The position numbers were made by a program, and so were the translations under genes. DNA of 64,000 nt from Mesobacillus boroniphilus (GTDB lineage: Bacteria > Bacillota > Bacilli > Bacillales > Cytobacillaceae), in contig NZ_QTKX01000001.1 in the NCBI RefSeq assembly GCF_018424685.1, forward strand, positions 2,232,001-2,296,000, written 5' to 3'. Positions 1 to 8,617 of the stretch are shown piece by piece. Below the pieces are notes generated by a model that saw only the letters and a list, made by a program, of their open reading frames with translations, was not told where the DNA came from and searched no databases. Numbering within the stretch: position 1 is the stretch's first letter; every line of letters starts with the position of its first letter.

Positions 1-40
1 ATACTCTTTTTAAAGGTATGAATAAAAATATACGAAAAGG

Positions 41-54
41 CGAACGTATGATCA
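41..54. promoter_or_regulatory. LexA (SOS) box-like site
   Basis: The site reads CGAACGTATGATCA. Against the Bacillus SOS consensus CGAAC-RNRY-GTTCG the left half matches 5/5, the spacer 4/4 and the right half 3/5. In B. subtilis the LexA-controlled ruvAB genes lie directly beyond bofC. The site is therefore inferred to control ruvA, which would lie off the left edge on the minus strand. A TATATT -10-like hexamer sits just downstream on that strand. Confidence 0.45.
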
Positions 55-101
55 TTTTTCTTTCTTTTAGGAAATATGTTCCTTTAAATTTAGATGAAAC
101 A

Positions 102-128
102 CAAATAAGAGCCAGTCAGCCCGGCTCT
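102..128 (-). terminator. Possible terminator of bofC
   Basis: An AGAGCC/GGCTCT stem with a 9-nt loop spans the bofC stop codon. On the minus strand it is followed by TTATTTG, so the U-tract is weak. Confidence 0.3.
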
Positions 129-676
129 CCATTGATTTCCCTCACAGTATATGGTTTAAAAGTCTCTAATACCTCTTCATAGCATTTTTTATTTCGGATT
201 GGAATCCCTTTTTTCAATTGATCTCGTTTAATACTTTCAAGTCTGCCAAGATCGATTTGAAAGAACGATTGAATGATATTCGAACCATCGGGCCTTCCAT
301 TAAAAATAGTAAGGACCCCCTCATCTGACAACCCGAAATATCCATTCGCCTTCAAAAGCGGTGATATATCATCATATTCCTGTCTGAACACAGCCTTTTT
401 CTCTTCCATATCTACTAGCTGCCATTTGTCATATTTGGCCCAAAAGTCTTCCATAGACCAAATGGTTTCCTCAATCCGTTCCTCACTCATTTCACCATCA
501 AGATAGACTCTTTGCAGGATGATTGTGACCTTAAGAGGTTCATTGATTTCATGGACTGCTTCTTCAGGCTTCTCAGCAAAAACCGGCTCTGTCTGAAGTA
601 CTAAACTGTATCCCAAAAGACTGATTAGGAGCATAACAGCTGTACTGAACGCTTTTAATAATTTGATTGAAGCCAT
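116..676 (-). CDS. bofC: BofC, forespore regulator of the sigma-K checkpoint
   Basis: The 186-aa protein begins with a hydrophobic export segment (about residues 10-34, ending VFAEKP), so it should be secreted into the intermembrane space of the forespore. The rest is a BofC-type globular part, with the conserved C-terminal domain running from about residue 115 (SDEGVLTIFNG) to the end. In B. subtilis BofC (about 170 aa) delays SpoIVB signalling and so restrains SpoIVFB and pro-sigma-K processing. The SpoIVFA/SpoIVFB targets of that pathway are encoded at 17.0-18.7 kb. The ATG is preceded by AGAGGTGG, seven bases upstream. The gene is the last before the expected ruvAB genes. Identification rests on remembered family sequence and synteny. 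Confidence 0.88.
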   Translation of the reverse strand: MASIKLLKAFSTAVMLLISLLGYSLVLQTEPVFAEKPEEAVHEINEPLKVTIILQRVYLDGEMSEERIEETIWSMEDFWAKYDKWQLVDMEEKKAVFRQEYDDISPLLKANGYFGLSDEGVLTIFNGRPDGSNIIQSFFQIDLGRLESIKRDQLKKGIPIRNKKCYEEVLETFKPYTVREINGEPG

Positions 677-1007
677 TGCTGTCCACCTCTCTTATTTGCT
701 AAAATTTGATCAATTTCTTTTTCACTAATAGTGTAGCCAAAATTATCTTATTTATCCTTTTTAAAAGAAGGCTGTTTTTTCGTAAAGATTGTTGTTAAAA
801 TCCTAAAGCCGATCTTAACGTAATAGAACGCCATTCTATAGTTCGGTATTAAGTTTGCATGCTCTTTTCTCATAACAAGAGGGTACTTTGGGAAGAAAAA
901 TAGTTCATTCACTCCTATTTTGTAATCAATAACAACAAAGTTTGAGAAATGAGCGTAAAACAAAGCATGAAAATAGAAGGCAGAAGTCACTCTGCCTTCT
1001 ATTTTGA
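677..1007. other. Intergenic region upstream of bofC
   Basis: This 331-bp AT-rich stretch holds the bofC ribosome binding site and the terminator of the next gene at its right end. A TACACTA sequence near 700 is a poor match to a forespore sigma-G -10 and its -35 is not convincing. An open frame at 748-990 starts with GTG inside the terminator loop and is not accepted as a gene. Confidence 0.5.
970..1005 (-). terminator. Rho-independent terminator of the YhcN-type lipoprotein gene
   Basis: A perfect 15-bp inverted repeat (AAAATAGAAGGCAGA and its complement) with a 6-nt loop sits immediately after the gene ending at 1008. The outer A/T pairs supply the U-tract in both directions. Confidence 0.8.
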
Positions 1008-1718
1008 TTATGGGTTGAAGTTGAGGCTTTCCCTCGGATTTCCATTCTTCCGGTCATAATCAATATTCCTTGTTCTGCTGAAAGTTCCTTCATCCTCTAT
1101 AATATTCAGCTCTCTGTCTTCAATATATGGGAGGACTGCCTTCCTGATTTTCTCTTTTGTTTGTTTTTTCAATGACTTATCTTTAAAAGTCACGGCAATT
1201 TCAACTTTCTGGCCAAACAATACAGATCTCACTTTATCGACATTGTCGACAGACTCGGCGGCAATCCCTACTTTGCGGGCCAATCTGTTATCTTGTTCAG
1301 TATTAAAATATATTCTTGCCTGGCCGCTTCCCCTTTGCTCATTCAGGTGTCCATGGTAATTTAAATCACCCCGGCTATATTTATTATCTCTTTGGAAAAA
1401 GTTATGGTCATGGTCAGATCGCGGGACGGTTGGATTCGGAGGATTGCCATTTTCATCTCTGGACTGGAGCATCCTCCGTTTTCTGCTTTCTGCGGCTAAT
1501 CCCTCTTTCCCAAAATTATGGTCAAAAATTTCCGTGATCGCACCTTCTCTATCATCCATCACGTCAATTTCATTCCCTTTTTCATTCGAGTAATAGCCAA
1601 GTGGCTGCCCACGGTCGGTATTCCGTCCCTGAACAGCTGCTTCATCATTTCCGTTACAAGCCGTCACTCCTATTGTGAGCAAGGAAACTATAGGTACGAA
1701 CAACATCCTTTTGTTCAA
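1008..1718 (-). CDS. coxA: YhcN/YlaJ family sporulation lipoprotein (CoxA-like)
   Basis: Starting at the TTG at 1718, the protein is 236 aa. Its lipoprotein signal ends LLTIGVTAC, with the acylated cysteine at residue 21. The TTG is chosen because AGGATGGGGG lies eight bases upstream; the longer GTG and ATG options have no ribosome binding site. The middle is polar and rich in Asn, Asp, Arg and His. The C-terminal half, from about residue 140, resembles the YhcN/YlaJ spore lipoprotein domain. B. subtilis coxA (yrbB), a spore cortex protein gene, lies next to safA, as here apart from one inserted gene. A possible forespore (sigma-G) promoter lies upstream. It should be anchored in a membrane of the developing spore; its biochemical role is not known. 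Confidence 0.8.
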   Translation of the reverse strand: MNKRMLFVPIVSLLTIGVTACNGNDEAAVQGRNTDRGQPLGYYSNEKGNEIDVMDDREGAITEIFDHNFGKEGLAAESRKRRMLQSRDENGNPPNPTVPRSDHDHNFFQRDNKYSRGDLNYHGHLNEQRGSGQARIYFNTEQDNRLARKVGIAAESVDNVDKVRSVLFGQKVEIAVTFKDKSLKKQTKEKIRKAVLPYIEDRELNIIEDEGTFSRTRNIDYDRKNGNPRESLNFNP

Positions 1719-1742
1719 TCGAAAAACCCCCATCCTAGCTAA

Positions 1743-1769
1743 AATGAGCACTTTTTAATGCTCATTATT
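1743..1769 (-). terminator. Weak hairpin after the kinase-fold gene
   Basis: AATGAGCA and TGCTCATT form an 8-bp stem with an 8-nt loop, followed by only a few T residues on the minus strand. It lies between the kinase-fold gene and the lipoprotein gene and could terminate the safA transcript. Confidence 0.4.
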
Positions 1770-1799
1770 AGGTTGCGGATGGGGCTGGATTTTCATTCT
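1769..1799 (-). promoter_or_regulatory. Candidate sigma-G/sigma-F promoter of the lipoprotein gene
   Basis: On the minus strand AGAATG (4/6 to the sigma-G -35 TGAATA) is followed after 18 bp by CAACCTA (5/7 to CATACTA). The -10 lies about 50 bp before the preferred TTG start. The match is moderate. Confidence 0.3.
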
Positions 1800-1819
1800 G
1801 ACAGATACGTCCAAAAAAC

Positions 1820-2800
1820 CTAACCATTTAGTCTTGATTTCACTTCTTCCTGGAATTGTTTCCTGTCCTGAAACTGGCTGACAGTCATTTCAACAATTGG
1901 TGCCAGATTATACGGTTTTGGCTGATTTCTTCCTCTTAACAAGCGATTCCACTCCCTTAAAATATCAGCAGGGTACAATAGCCCGTATAAAAAGGCATCA
2001 GAATTCAACCATTTATTCAAATGATCGATCCTTTCCAGTGACTTAAACTGCCAATTCAAGAAAGGCAGAATCCGATTTGCATACTGCAGCATATCATATG
2101 CTCTTGATCCAGAGCTGATCAAATCAAAATCAATTAAGTACAGCTTTCCTGTCTTTGAGCGAAGAAAATTGTGATGGGCTACATCTCCATGGAGGATGGA
2201 TGGTGGCCCTGTTTCAAGATCTTTTCTCAAATTCACAAAATTCCTCAAAGAAAAATCCGCCCATTCCAGCAGATCTTCGGTAATAGCTTTATTCACATAG
2301 AAATTAACTCCTGGCAGGTTTTCGGTAAATTCATTCTTTCGATGGTGCCATTTTTTCGCTAAATCTGTTTTCGGAAGCATGCCAGCATACGAAGGAACAA
2401 GGACCGCTGTATGGTCATGGAACCTATTTAACAGTTCAACGCCTTCCTCTCTGTCTGCTTGAATTCCATAATCAAAACGCTTTTCATGATGGTCTATATA
2501 TTCAATACAACCGTAGTATAACCCATGGAAATGAAGAGGATCTTTATTCTGATTATAAAATCGGTAGGATTGATCAAAACCGGATTTTCGTAAAGATGAA
2601 GCAAATGCTTCTTGAATCTTTAATTTCCGCAGATCTTTATACCCTTTTAAAATAAATCGGGTATTCTCTGTTTTAACGAGAAAGACATCTCCTCTTAAAT
2701 GGGTCATTTCCTTAATTCCAATGTTGAGTTCACTGGTTAAATAAGAGAAGAGACGATTGAAAAAATAATCGTCTCCACCTCTCTTGATGTTAATATTCAT
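1820..2800 (-). CDS. CotS-like aminoglycoside-phosphotransferase-fold protein, probable spore coat kinase
   Basis: From the ATG at 2800 the protein is 326 aa. The kinase-like fold shows a catalytic loop ILHGDVAHHNFL with the expected Asp and Asn, followed by LIDFDLISSG with the metal-binding Asp. The active-site residues of the APH/CotS family are therefore intact. The start overlaps the safA stop by 11 bp, so translation is probably coupled to safA. No member of the family is known to me at this spot in B. subtilis, but CotS, YutH and YsxE are spore coat proteins of this family, and the safA link points to the coat. The substrate cannot be read from the sequence. A longer start at 2866 lies inside safA and looks less likely. 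Confidence 0.75.
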   Translation of the reverse strand: MNINIKRGGDDYFFNRLFSYLTSELNIGIKEMTHLRGDVFLVKTENTRFILKGYKDLRKLKIQEAFASSLRKSGFDQSYRFYNQNKDPLHFHGLYYGCIEYIDHHEKRFDYGIQADREEGVELLNRFHDHTAVLVPSYAGMLPKTDLAKKWHHRKNEFTENLPGVNFYVNKAITEDLLEWADFSLRNFVNLRKDLETGPPSILHGDVAHHNFLRSKTGKLYLIDFDLISSGSRAYDMLQYANRILPFLNWQFKSLERIDHLNKWLNSDAFLYGLLYPADILREWNRLLRGRNQPKPYNLAPIVEMTVSQFQDRKQFQEEVKSRLNG

Positions 2801-4763
2801 TGCTCTCTTCATCTTCGAAACGCGGCATCGGCATACCATATCCTCCACCCATCGGACCTGCTCCATAAGGATTCATGAAACCCTGTGGACCCATGCCCAT
2901 TTGATACCCATGGTATGGGTTAAGCTGCATACCTTGGGCACCTGGATACCCGTGATGCATATGGTGAGGATGCATACCTGGGGCAGAAGCACCTGGATAA
3001 CCATAATGCATGTGGTGAGGATGGTGCATGCCTGCTCCCATCAAACCATAAGGAGCACCCATCGGTCCGCCACAACCACAATCTGTACCAGCGCCTTGAA
3101 CCGCCTGCTTAGGCATCATCGGAGGCTGCATCATACCGCCGACCTGTGGCATTTGATTATCCATCATTCCACCGACCTGCGGCATCTGATTATCCATCAT
3201 GCCGCCGACATGCGGCATTTGATTATCCATCATACCTCCTACTTGAGGCATCTGATTATCCATCATGCCGCCGACATACGGCATTTGATTATCCATAATT
3301 CCACCGACCTGCGGCATTTGATTATTCATCATTCCACCGACCTGCGGCATCATCGGCATCTGACCTTGCATCATTCCGCCGACCTGCTGTGGCATTTGGT
3401 GAGGCATCTGCCCTTGCATCATTCCCCCAACCTGCTGTGGCATTTGATGAGGCATCTGGCCCTGCATCATTCCCCCAACCTGCTGTGGCATTTGATGAGG
3501 CATCTGGCCCTGCATCATTCCGCCTACTTGCGGCATCTGATTATTATCCATCATGCCACCGACTTGCGGCATCTGAGGCATTGGCATATCCGAAGATTCA
3601 TCATCCATCATGCCACCGACCTGTGGCATCGGCTGATTATCCATCATTCCTCCTGCCTGTGGCTGCAATGGCATTTGGTCCTCCATCGCTCCCGCTACCT
3701 GCGGCATATATGGCATCGGTTGCTGAAATCCCTGCTCATACGGCGGGCAGTAACCCGGTCCAGGCATTACAGGTGAAATAGGTACACCGTGGAAAGTAGG
3801 GCCAGTCATTTGTGGTCCAGTATGATGAGGCATATTTTCCCCCATAGTCGGGCTCAATGGCATCTGCATCTGGTCAAAAGATGATGAATCCATATCCTCG
3901 GCCGGCAATGCCATGTTTGGCATCATTCCTGGATACTGGGCCATTCCCTGTACCTGAGGGTATGGCATTTGCTGTCCTGGATAGCCATATGCAGGACCTG
4001 TCATAGAAGGTGCCCCTGGATAATTATTATAAGGATAAGGGATCATCGGCTGCTGGTAACCTCCTTGCATGAATGGCATCATTGATGGTGATTCATCCAT
4101 GTAGTCATTTTTTTCAATCTTTATCTCTGGCTTGATTTCTGATTTCACATTCGGTTTCATCTCTGCTTTTTGTTGCAGAGGCTTCACCTCTGGTTTGACC
4201 TGCTGTTTGACTGGAGCCTTGACCTCAGGTTTGACTTCCGGGAAGATATTGTCTGGTTTAGGCGGGAGCTTCGGCTGCGGCTTTGGCTGTGGCTTTGGCT
4301 GTGGCTTTGGCTGTGGTGGGAGCTGCATATTGGCCATATTCATCATATAGTAATTGTTAATATCGATCTCAGGCTTAATTTGTACAGGCATCTTAGGTTT
4401 ATATGGTTTAACAGGCTCTTCCTTCTTTACCGGTTTCGGCATTTCTTTCTTCGGCTGTTCCTTAACGGGAGCCTCCTTAGGCAATTCCTTCTTCACTTCT
4501 GGCATTGGCATCGGTTTCTCTTTGGCAATCGGCATTTCCTTTTTGCCACCCATATTGATTTTTGCTTGAGGCGTTCCACCTGTAATTGGAGCTTCTTTCT
4601 TTATCGTTCCTCCAGCAGTTGGAACTTTTATTTTCATACCGGGCATAATCATATCAGGGTTGCTGAGCTGTGCGTTCATCTGTTTCAGCTCTTCAAAGTT
4701 CACGCCGTACTTCTTGGCGATCTTCCAAAGAGTATCCCCTTTCTGTACGATATGGATTTTCAC
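2790..4763 (-). CDS. safA: SafA, LysM-containing spore coat assembly protein
   Basis: This 657-aa protein has an N-terminal LysM domain (residues 2-48, VQKGDTLWKIAKKYG) that binds cortex peptidoglycan. A Lys/Pro-rich region (50-215, with a KPQP run near 150-170) follows. The long C-terminal part is rich in Met, Pro, Gln and Gly. B. subtilis SafA (about 387 aa) organises the inner coat by binding SpoVID, whose gene is at 45.7-46.9 kb. This version is much longer because of MPQVGGMM-type repeats. The start is GTG, with AGGAGGG seven bases upstream. An in-frame AAGGAGGT at 4059-4066 lies 12 bases before Met240 and could give a C-terminal isoform, as the internal start does in B. subtilis SafA. 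The last residues are acidic (EDEESNEY). Confidence 0.92.
   Translation of the reverse strand: MKIHIVQKGDTLWKIAKKYGVNFEELKQMNAQLSNPDMIMPGMKIKVPTAGGTIKKEAPITGGTPQAKINMGGKKEMPIAKEKPMPMPEVKKELPKEAPVKEQPKKEMPKPVKKEEPVKPYKPKMPVQIKPEIDINNYYMMNMANMQLPPQPKPQPKPQPKPQPKLPPKPDNIFPEVKPEVKAPVKQQVKPEVKPLQQKAEMKPNVKSEIKPEIKIEKNDYMDESPSMMPFMQGGYQQPMIPYPYNNYPGAPSMTGPAYGYPGQQMPYPQVQGMAQYPGMMPNMALPAEDMDSSSFDQMQMPLSPTMGENMPHHTGPQMTGPTFHGVPISPVMPGPGYCPPYEQGFQQPMPYMPQVAGAMEDQMPLQPQAGGMMDNQPMPQVGGMMDDESSDMPMPQMPQVGGMMDNNQMPQVGGMMQGQMPHQMPQQVGGMMQGQMPHQMPQQVGGMMQGQMPHQMPQQVGGMMQGQMPMMPQVGGMMNNQMPQVGGIMDNQMPYVGGMMDNQMPQVGGMMDNQMPHVGGMMDNQMPQVGGMMDNQMPQVGGMMQPPMMPKQAVQGAGTDCGCGGPMGAPYGLMGAGMHHPHHMHYGYPGASAPGMHPHHMHHGYPGAQGMQLNPYHGYQMGMGPQGFMNPYGAGPMGGGYGMPMPRFEDEESNEY
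3126..3700. repeat. In-frame tandem repeats inside safA
   Basis: The coding DNA repeats a unit that translates as MPQVGGMMDNQ and its variants, well over ten times. Within it a 51-bp unit encoding QGQMPHQMPQQVGGMM is repeated three times in a row (about 3365-3520). Third-codon-position differences between units show they are not all recent copies. Confidence 0.85.
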
Positions 4764-4794
4764 TCTGATTCCCTCCTATGGCATAAGTCCATAT

Positions 4795-4820
4795 ATTCTA
4801 TGTTGGTGTGGGCAAATTGC
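4795..4820 (-). promoter_or_regulatory. Candidate sigma-E promoter of safA
   Basis: CATAGAAT (7/8 to the sigma-E -10 CATACAAT) lies about 40 bp before the safA start. The -35 is poor: GCAATTT at a spacing of 11, against the usual 13-15. The call rests mainly on the -10 and on the known mother-cell expression of safA. Confidence 0.3.
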
Positions 4821-4893
4821 TAACAATCTTCAAAAAAACTTATGCTTCTATGTAAATAAATATGTTTTTAAGCAGGAGATTAAGCTTTTCCCC

Positions 4894-4926
4894 AAAAAAA
4901 AAATCCTCCCCGGTGAGGGAAGGATT
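4894..4926 (-). terminator. Rho-independent terminator of the nadBCA operon
   Basis: A stem AATCCTTCCC with GGGGAGGATT (one G-U pair) and a 5-nt loop is followed on the minus strand by nine T residues, just after the nadA stop. Confidence 0.88.
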
Positions 4927-4931
4927 CCAGT

Positions 4932-6038
4932 TTATGATTGCTCAAGCATGCGGTTCAGGGCAAGCTTCGCGTTAAATGCTGTTTCTTCATCCACTTTTAT
5001 AAGGTTAATTTCCTGACCCTGGATAACCGAGTCCAGACTCCAGGCCAGGTGCTGCAGGTCGATTCTATTCATTGTCAGGCATGGACACATATGAGGATTC
5101 AATGAAATAATCTGCTTATCAGGGTGTTGTGAAATCAGGCGGTTCACCAGATTCATTTCTGTCCCGACTGCCCAGGATGAGCCGGCAGGTGAAGCTTCGA
5201 TTGCTTCAATAATATAATTTGTTGAACCTGCCTGATCAGACAAAGCAACAACCTCACGTGAGCATTCAGGGTGGACAATGATTTTCATGTCCAGGTATGC
5301 TTCGCGGACATGAGAGATATTTTCTACTGTGAAATTCTCATGGACAGAGCAATGGCCCTTCCAAAGGATGACCTTCACTTTTTCAAGTGGGCCATCGTAT
5401 TCAAGGATATTCTCAATCGGGTTGTAAACTGCCATTTCATCTAGATTGACGCCGATATTAAAAGCAGTATTCCTGCCTAAATGCTGATCTGGAAGGAAAA
5501 GCAGGCGTTCTTTTTTTGAAAAAGCCCAGCGCACCATCTTCTCCGCGTTGGAAGACGTCACAGTAGCACCGCCATTTGCTCCTACAAATGATTTTATGGC
5601 TGCTGTGGAGTTCACATACGTTAACGGCAAAATAGTATCCCCAAACAGGACCTGCAGGAACTCCCATGCTCTTTCGGTCTGGTAAATATCCGCCATATCT
5701 GCCATTGAACAGCCCGCCCTCATATCAGGCAGGTAGACCTTCTGGCTCTCGGTTGTTAAAATGTCTGCCGTCTCCGCCATGAAATGGACGCCGCAAAACA
5801 CAATATGTTCCGCTTCCCTGTTCTCTGCTGACAACTGGGCTAACTTCAATGAATCCCCTGTCACATCTGCGAATTGAATAACTTCATCCTTTTGATAATG
5901 ATGACCAGGGATAAAAAGTTTCTTGCCCATTTTCTCCTTAATATTCTTGATCATATCCTCAAGTTCCTGGACGGACATGTTTTTGTATTTTTCAGGAAGC
6001 ATCCTAGATTTGGCTTCGAGCGCCTCCAATATATTCAT
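4932..6038 (-). CDS. nadA: NadA, quinolinate synthase
   Basis: The 368-aa length is what I recall for B. subtilis NadA. It condenses iminoaspartate from NadB with dihydroxyacetone phosphate to quinolinate in the cytoplasm. The three ligands of its oxygen-sensitive [4Fe-4S] cluster are visible as Cys110 (RAGCSM), Cys230 (KGHCSVH) and Cys320 (HMCPCLTM). The substrate motif [10 protein letters not shown] lies near residues 43-52. It is the last gene of nadB-nadC-nadA and overlaps nadC by 35 bp, with AAAGGGG upstream of the ATG. The divergent cysteine desulfurase is likely to serve this iron-sulfur cluster. NiaR should repress the operon. Confidence 0.96.
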   Translation of the reverse strand: MNILEALEAKSRMLPEKYKNMSVQELEDMIKNIKEKMGKKLFIPGHHYQKDEVIQFADVTGDSLKLAQLSAENREAEHIVFCGVHFMAETADILTTESQKVYLPDMRAGCSMADMADIYQTERAWEFLQVLFGDTILPLTYVNSTAAIKSFVGANGGATVTSSNAEKMVRWAFSKKERLLFLPDQHLGRNTAFNIGVNLDEMAVYNPIENILEYDGPLEKVKVILWKGHCSVHENFTVENISHVREAYLDMKIIVHPECSREVVALSDQAGSTNYIIEAIEASPAGSSWAVGTEMNLVNRLISQHPDKQIISLNPHMCPCLTMNRIDLQHLAWSLDSVIQGQEINLIKVDEETAFNAKLALNRMLEQS

Positions 6039-6891
6039 ATGCTACAGCCCCTTTCGTTTCAGCCATCACTTTTGCGCTAATATCCAATGATTTTACAGAG
6101 TGCGTGAGAAAACCAAGAGAAATATAATCCACACCGCAATCCCTATAGCTATGGAGGTTATCGAGCGTAATGCCTCCAGATGCCTCTGTTAAAATTCCTG
6201 CTGGAACAACGCCGATCCATTCCTCGATTTGTTCTGGTGGCCTGTTATCGAACATGATGCAGTCAACTCCTGAGGCAATCGCTTCAAGAAGCTGGTCTTT
6301 TGTTTCAATCTCAACCTCTACCTTCACCATATGCCCAAGATTCGACCTTACTGCTTCAACTGCATTGCTGATTGAGCCTGCGAATGAGATGTGGTTATCT
6401 TTGATCATCACAGCGTCATATAACCCGTAACGATGGTTGAAACCCCCGCCGCATCGAACTGCATACTTCTCAAGCATCCGAAGACCCGGGGTGGTTTTAC
6501 GCGTATCACAGATTCTCGTTTTTGCGCTGTTCAACACTCTAACAGCCTCATTGGTTTTCGTCGCAATCCCGCTCATCCGCTGCACAAGATTAAGTACGAC
6601 TCTTTCTGCCTTAAGCAAAGAGGAAACCCTGCCAGTAATTAAGGCTAATTCTTGACCCTTACCGACTTTCTCTCCGTCTTTCACATTCACGGTAATTTGA
6701 CTGCTCTCATCAAGCAGCCGGAAGCCTGTATGGATGATTTGCTCCCCGCAGAAAACCCCTTCATCTTTGGCGATTAAAACGAGACTTCCTTTGCTGTCAT
6801 TTCCGAAAATCAGTTCACTGGTGACATCACGTTCACCAATATCTTCAATAAAAAATTGTTCAAGTAGCAAGCGCAGTTTGATTGAATTCAT
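6004..6891 (-). CDS. nadC: NadC, nicotinate-nucleotide diphosphorylase (carboxylating)
   Basis: NadC converts quinolinate and PRPP to nicotinate mononucleotide, CO2 and pyrophosphate. The 295-aa protein carries the phosphoribosyl-binding core [15 protein letters not shown] followed by [10 protein letters not shown], and the downstream KVEVEIET and MFDNRPPE strands typical of the type II PRTase barrel. The ATG at 6891 is chosen because AAAGGATGG precedes it at a good distance; the ATG three codons upstream has no room for a binding site. Its start overlaps the nadB end and its end overlaps nadA, so the three genes look translationally coupled. Confidence 0.95.
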   Translation of the reverse strand: MNSIKLRLLLEQFFIEDIGERDVTSELIFGNDSKGSLVLIAKDEGVFCGEQIIHTGFRLLDESSQITVNVKDGEKVGKGQELALITGRVSSLLKAERVVLNLVQRMSGIATKTNEAVRVLNSAKTRICDTRKTTPGLRMLEKYAVRCGGGFNHRYGLYDAVMIKDNHISFAGSISNAVEAVRSNLGHMVKVEVEIETKDQLLEAIASGVDCIMFDNRPPEQIEEWIGVVPAGILTEASGGITLDNLHSYRDCGVDYISLGFLTHSVKSLDISAKVMAETKGAVAYEYIGGARSQI

Positions 6892-8485
6892 GCTTACCAT
6901 CCTTTACGTTTTTTCGTTGATGGATGATTTGTTTTTTCATCCAATTGGCGTTATCTTCATGGGGAAAATCTTTCCGATAGTGCCCGCCCCTGCTTTCAGT
7001 CCTATCCAAAGCTGACTGTGTGATTAAGGATGCGGTAATGTACATGAACAGCCTATTTAGTTCAGATGGCTGCAAGTGGTCCAGCCGAGCTTCAAGCCAT
7101 TCTTCCAGGCTGAACTGAGCGAGCCACTCATTCTGTAAGGTTAGCAATTCCTTCGTTCGGACGATCCCTGTCCGGTCCATCATTGTTTCTTTCAGTAAGG
7201 CCATATCTGGAAGCTCCCCGTCGAATACGGTTTGATTAAGGATACACATTCTGGCTTCTCTTTTAGCAACTTGATTAGGGATATCCATAATACTTGCTTC
7301 TTCTATATTGGCAACTTGATGGCTGTTGATCCAATCAGCAAGATTTCCGCCAACAAACATGCCTTCTAATAAGGAATTGCTCGCCAGTCTATTTGCTCCG
7401 TGGATTCCCGTACATGCCGCTTCACCAATTGCATAAAGTCCAGAGATGCTTGTTCGTCCATGCAAATCTGTCTTTACCCCGCCCATGATAAAATGGCTAC
7501 CCGGGACAACGGGAATCAACCCTTTATCAATGTCTATCCCATGCTCAGAACAAAGCTTGCTGATTGTCGGGAAGCGGCTACTGAAATCATCGATGGTGGT
7601 GATATCTAAAAAGATTTGAATTCCTCTTCGCGAGTAGTCATAAATGGTTTGGGATACAATGTGCCGCGGTGCCAGGTCCTTCAACGGATGAATTCCATCC
7701 ATGATCCGCTTTCCCTCTGCAGTTACAAGGACGCCCCCTTCACCCCTTACAGCTTCAGATATGAGGCCTCTTGTCTTTCCATCGACATAAAGAAGTGTGG
7801 GGTGAAACTGGACAAATTCCATATCGGCAAGCTCCGCACCTGCCCTATAGGCCAGTGCCATTCCATCCCCGGTTGTCGTATCGGCATTAGAGGTAAAGGC
7901 GAATACCTGCCCACAGCCGCCCGTAGCAAGGACAACGTGGGGAGCAAGATAAGTTTCATTCGTTCCGTCCATGCACTTAGCTTTAACACCGATACAGCGA
8001 GTCCCTTCACTATCTAAAATTAGCTCATATACGAATGTGGATTGTTCAATTGAAATATTGGCATCCAGGTTCGAGAGCAAAAAGTCGACCATATGCTTAC
8101 CCGTCGCATCGCCTCCGCTGTGGACAATCCTCTTTTCACTATGGGCTCCTTCCATCCCAAGAAGCAATTTTCCTTCTCCGTCTTCATCAAAGCGGCAGCC
8201 TGATTGCCATAATCCCTTGATCAACTCCGGTGCTTTTTTGGTGATTTCAAGGACAGCTTCAGAATTATTATGATGACCTCCCGCTTCCATTGTGTCGAGA
8301 TAATGGAAGTAAGGGTCATCACTCGGTGCAACCGCTGCTGCTACTCCACCCTGTGCAAGATAAGAATTGCCCGCTGTCATTTCCTTCTTTGTGAGAATAA
8401 TCACATTTAAATCCTTCGGTAATTTATTGGCCAATTGCAGTGCGGCAATACCACTGCCAACAATGATTACATTTGATTGTTTCAT
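6860..8485 (-). CDS. nadB: NadB, L-aspartate oxidase
   Basis: NadB is a FAD flavoprotein that oxidises L-aspartate to iminoaspartate, the first step of NAD synthesis. The 541-aa protein opens with the dinucleotide-binding motif VIIVGSGIAALQLA. It also shows the NSYLAQGGVAAA flavin motif, the catalytic region HSGGDATGKHMVDFL, FVQFHPT, APRHIVSQTI and GLYAIGEAACTGIHGANRLASN. These are the hallmarks of the succinate dehydrogenase/NadB family. The ATG at 8485 follows AGGAGGC and removes an 18-residue extension without a binding site. It is the first gene of the operon and shares a control region with the divergent nifS. Confidence 0.96.
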   Translation of the reverse strand: MKQSNVIIVGSGIAALQLANKLPKDLNVIILTKKEMTAGNSYLAQGGVAAAVAPSDDPYFHYLDTMEAGGHHNNSEAVLEITKKAPELIKGLWQSGCRFDEDGEGKLLLGMEGAHSEKRIVHSGGDATGKHMVDFLLSNLDANISIEQSTFVYELILDSEGTRCIGVKAKCMDGTNETYLAPHVVLATGGCGQVFAFTSNADTTTGDGMALAYRAGAELADMEFVQFHPTLLYVDGKTRGLISEAVRGEGGVLVTAEGKRIMDGIHPLKDLAPRHIVSQTIYDYSRRGIQIFLDITTIDDFSSRFPTISKLCSEHGIDIDKGLIPVVPGSHFIMGGVKTDLHGRTSISGLYAIGEAACTGIHGANRLASNSLLEGMFVGGNLADWINSHQVANIEEASIMDIPNQVAKREARMCILNQTVFDGELPDMALLKETMMDRTGIVRTKELLTLQNEWLAQFSLEEWLEARLDHLQPSELNRLFMYITASLITQSALDRTESRGGHYRKDFPHEDNANWMKKQIIHQRKNVKDGKHEFNQTALAT

Positions 8486-8511
8486 ATAATGATAGCCTCC
8501 TGGATTAACAG

Positions 8512-8558
8512 GTGTCTTGACATATATATTTACACACATTTACACTGTTGACAAGAAC
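8512..8558. promoter_or_regulatory. Overlapping divergent promoters and candidate NiaR operator of nadB and nifS
   Basis: On the plus strand TTGACA (8517-8522) is followed after 18 bp by TACACT. On the minus strand TTGTCA (8554-8549) is followed after 16 bp by TAAATA. The two flanks, TGTCTTGACA and TGTTGACAAGA, are imperfect inverted copies of each other and cover both promoters. Such a layout would let the nearby niaR product block both directions in the presence of niacin. The operator identity is inferred, not matched to a known motif. Confidence 0.45.
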
Positions 8559-8617
8559 TTTTATTTTGATCATTGGGAAAAGCAAGAGGAAGTAAGACTG
8601 CATGGACTGTACGATTT

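Noticed and set aside
748..990. 80-codon open frame on the minus strand
   Set aside because: Its only long start is a GTG inside the loop of a perfect terminator, and internal starts have no ribosome binding site at a usable distance.
2784..3776. 330-codon open frame on the plus strand, very rich in His
   Set aside because: It is antisense to safA. The CAT/ATG-rich repeats on the coding strand keep this frame open, and no binding site or family is seen.
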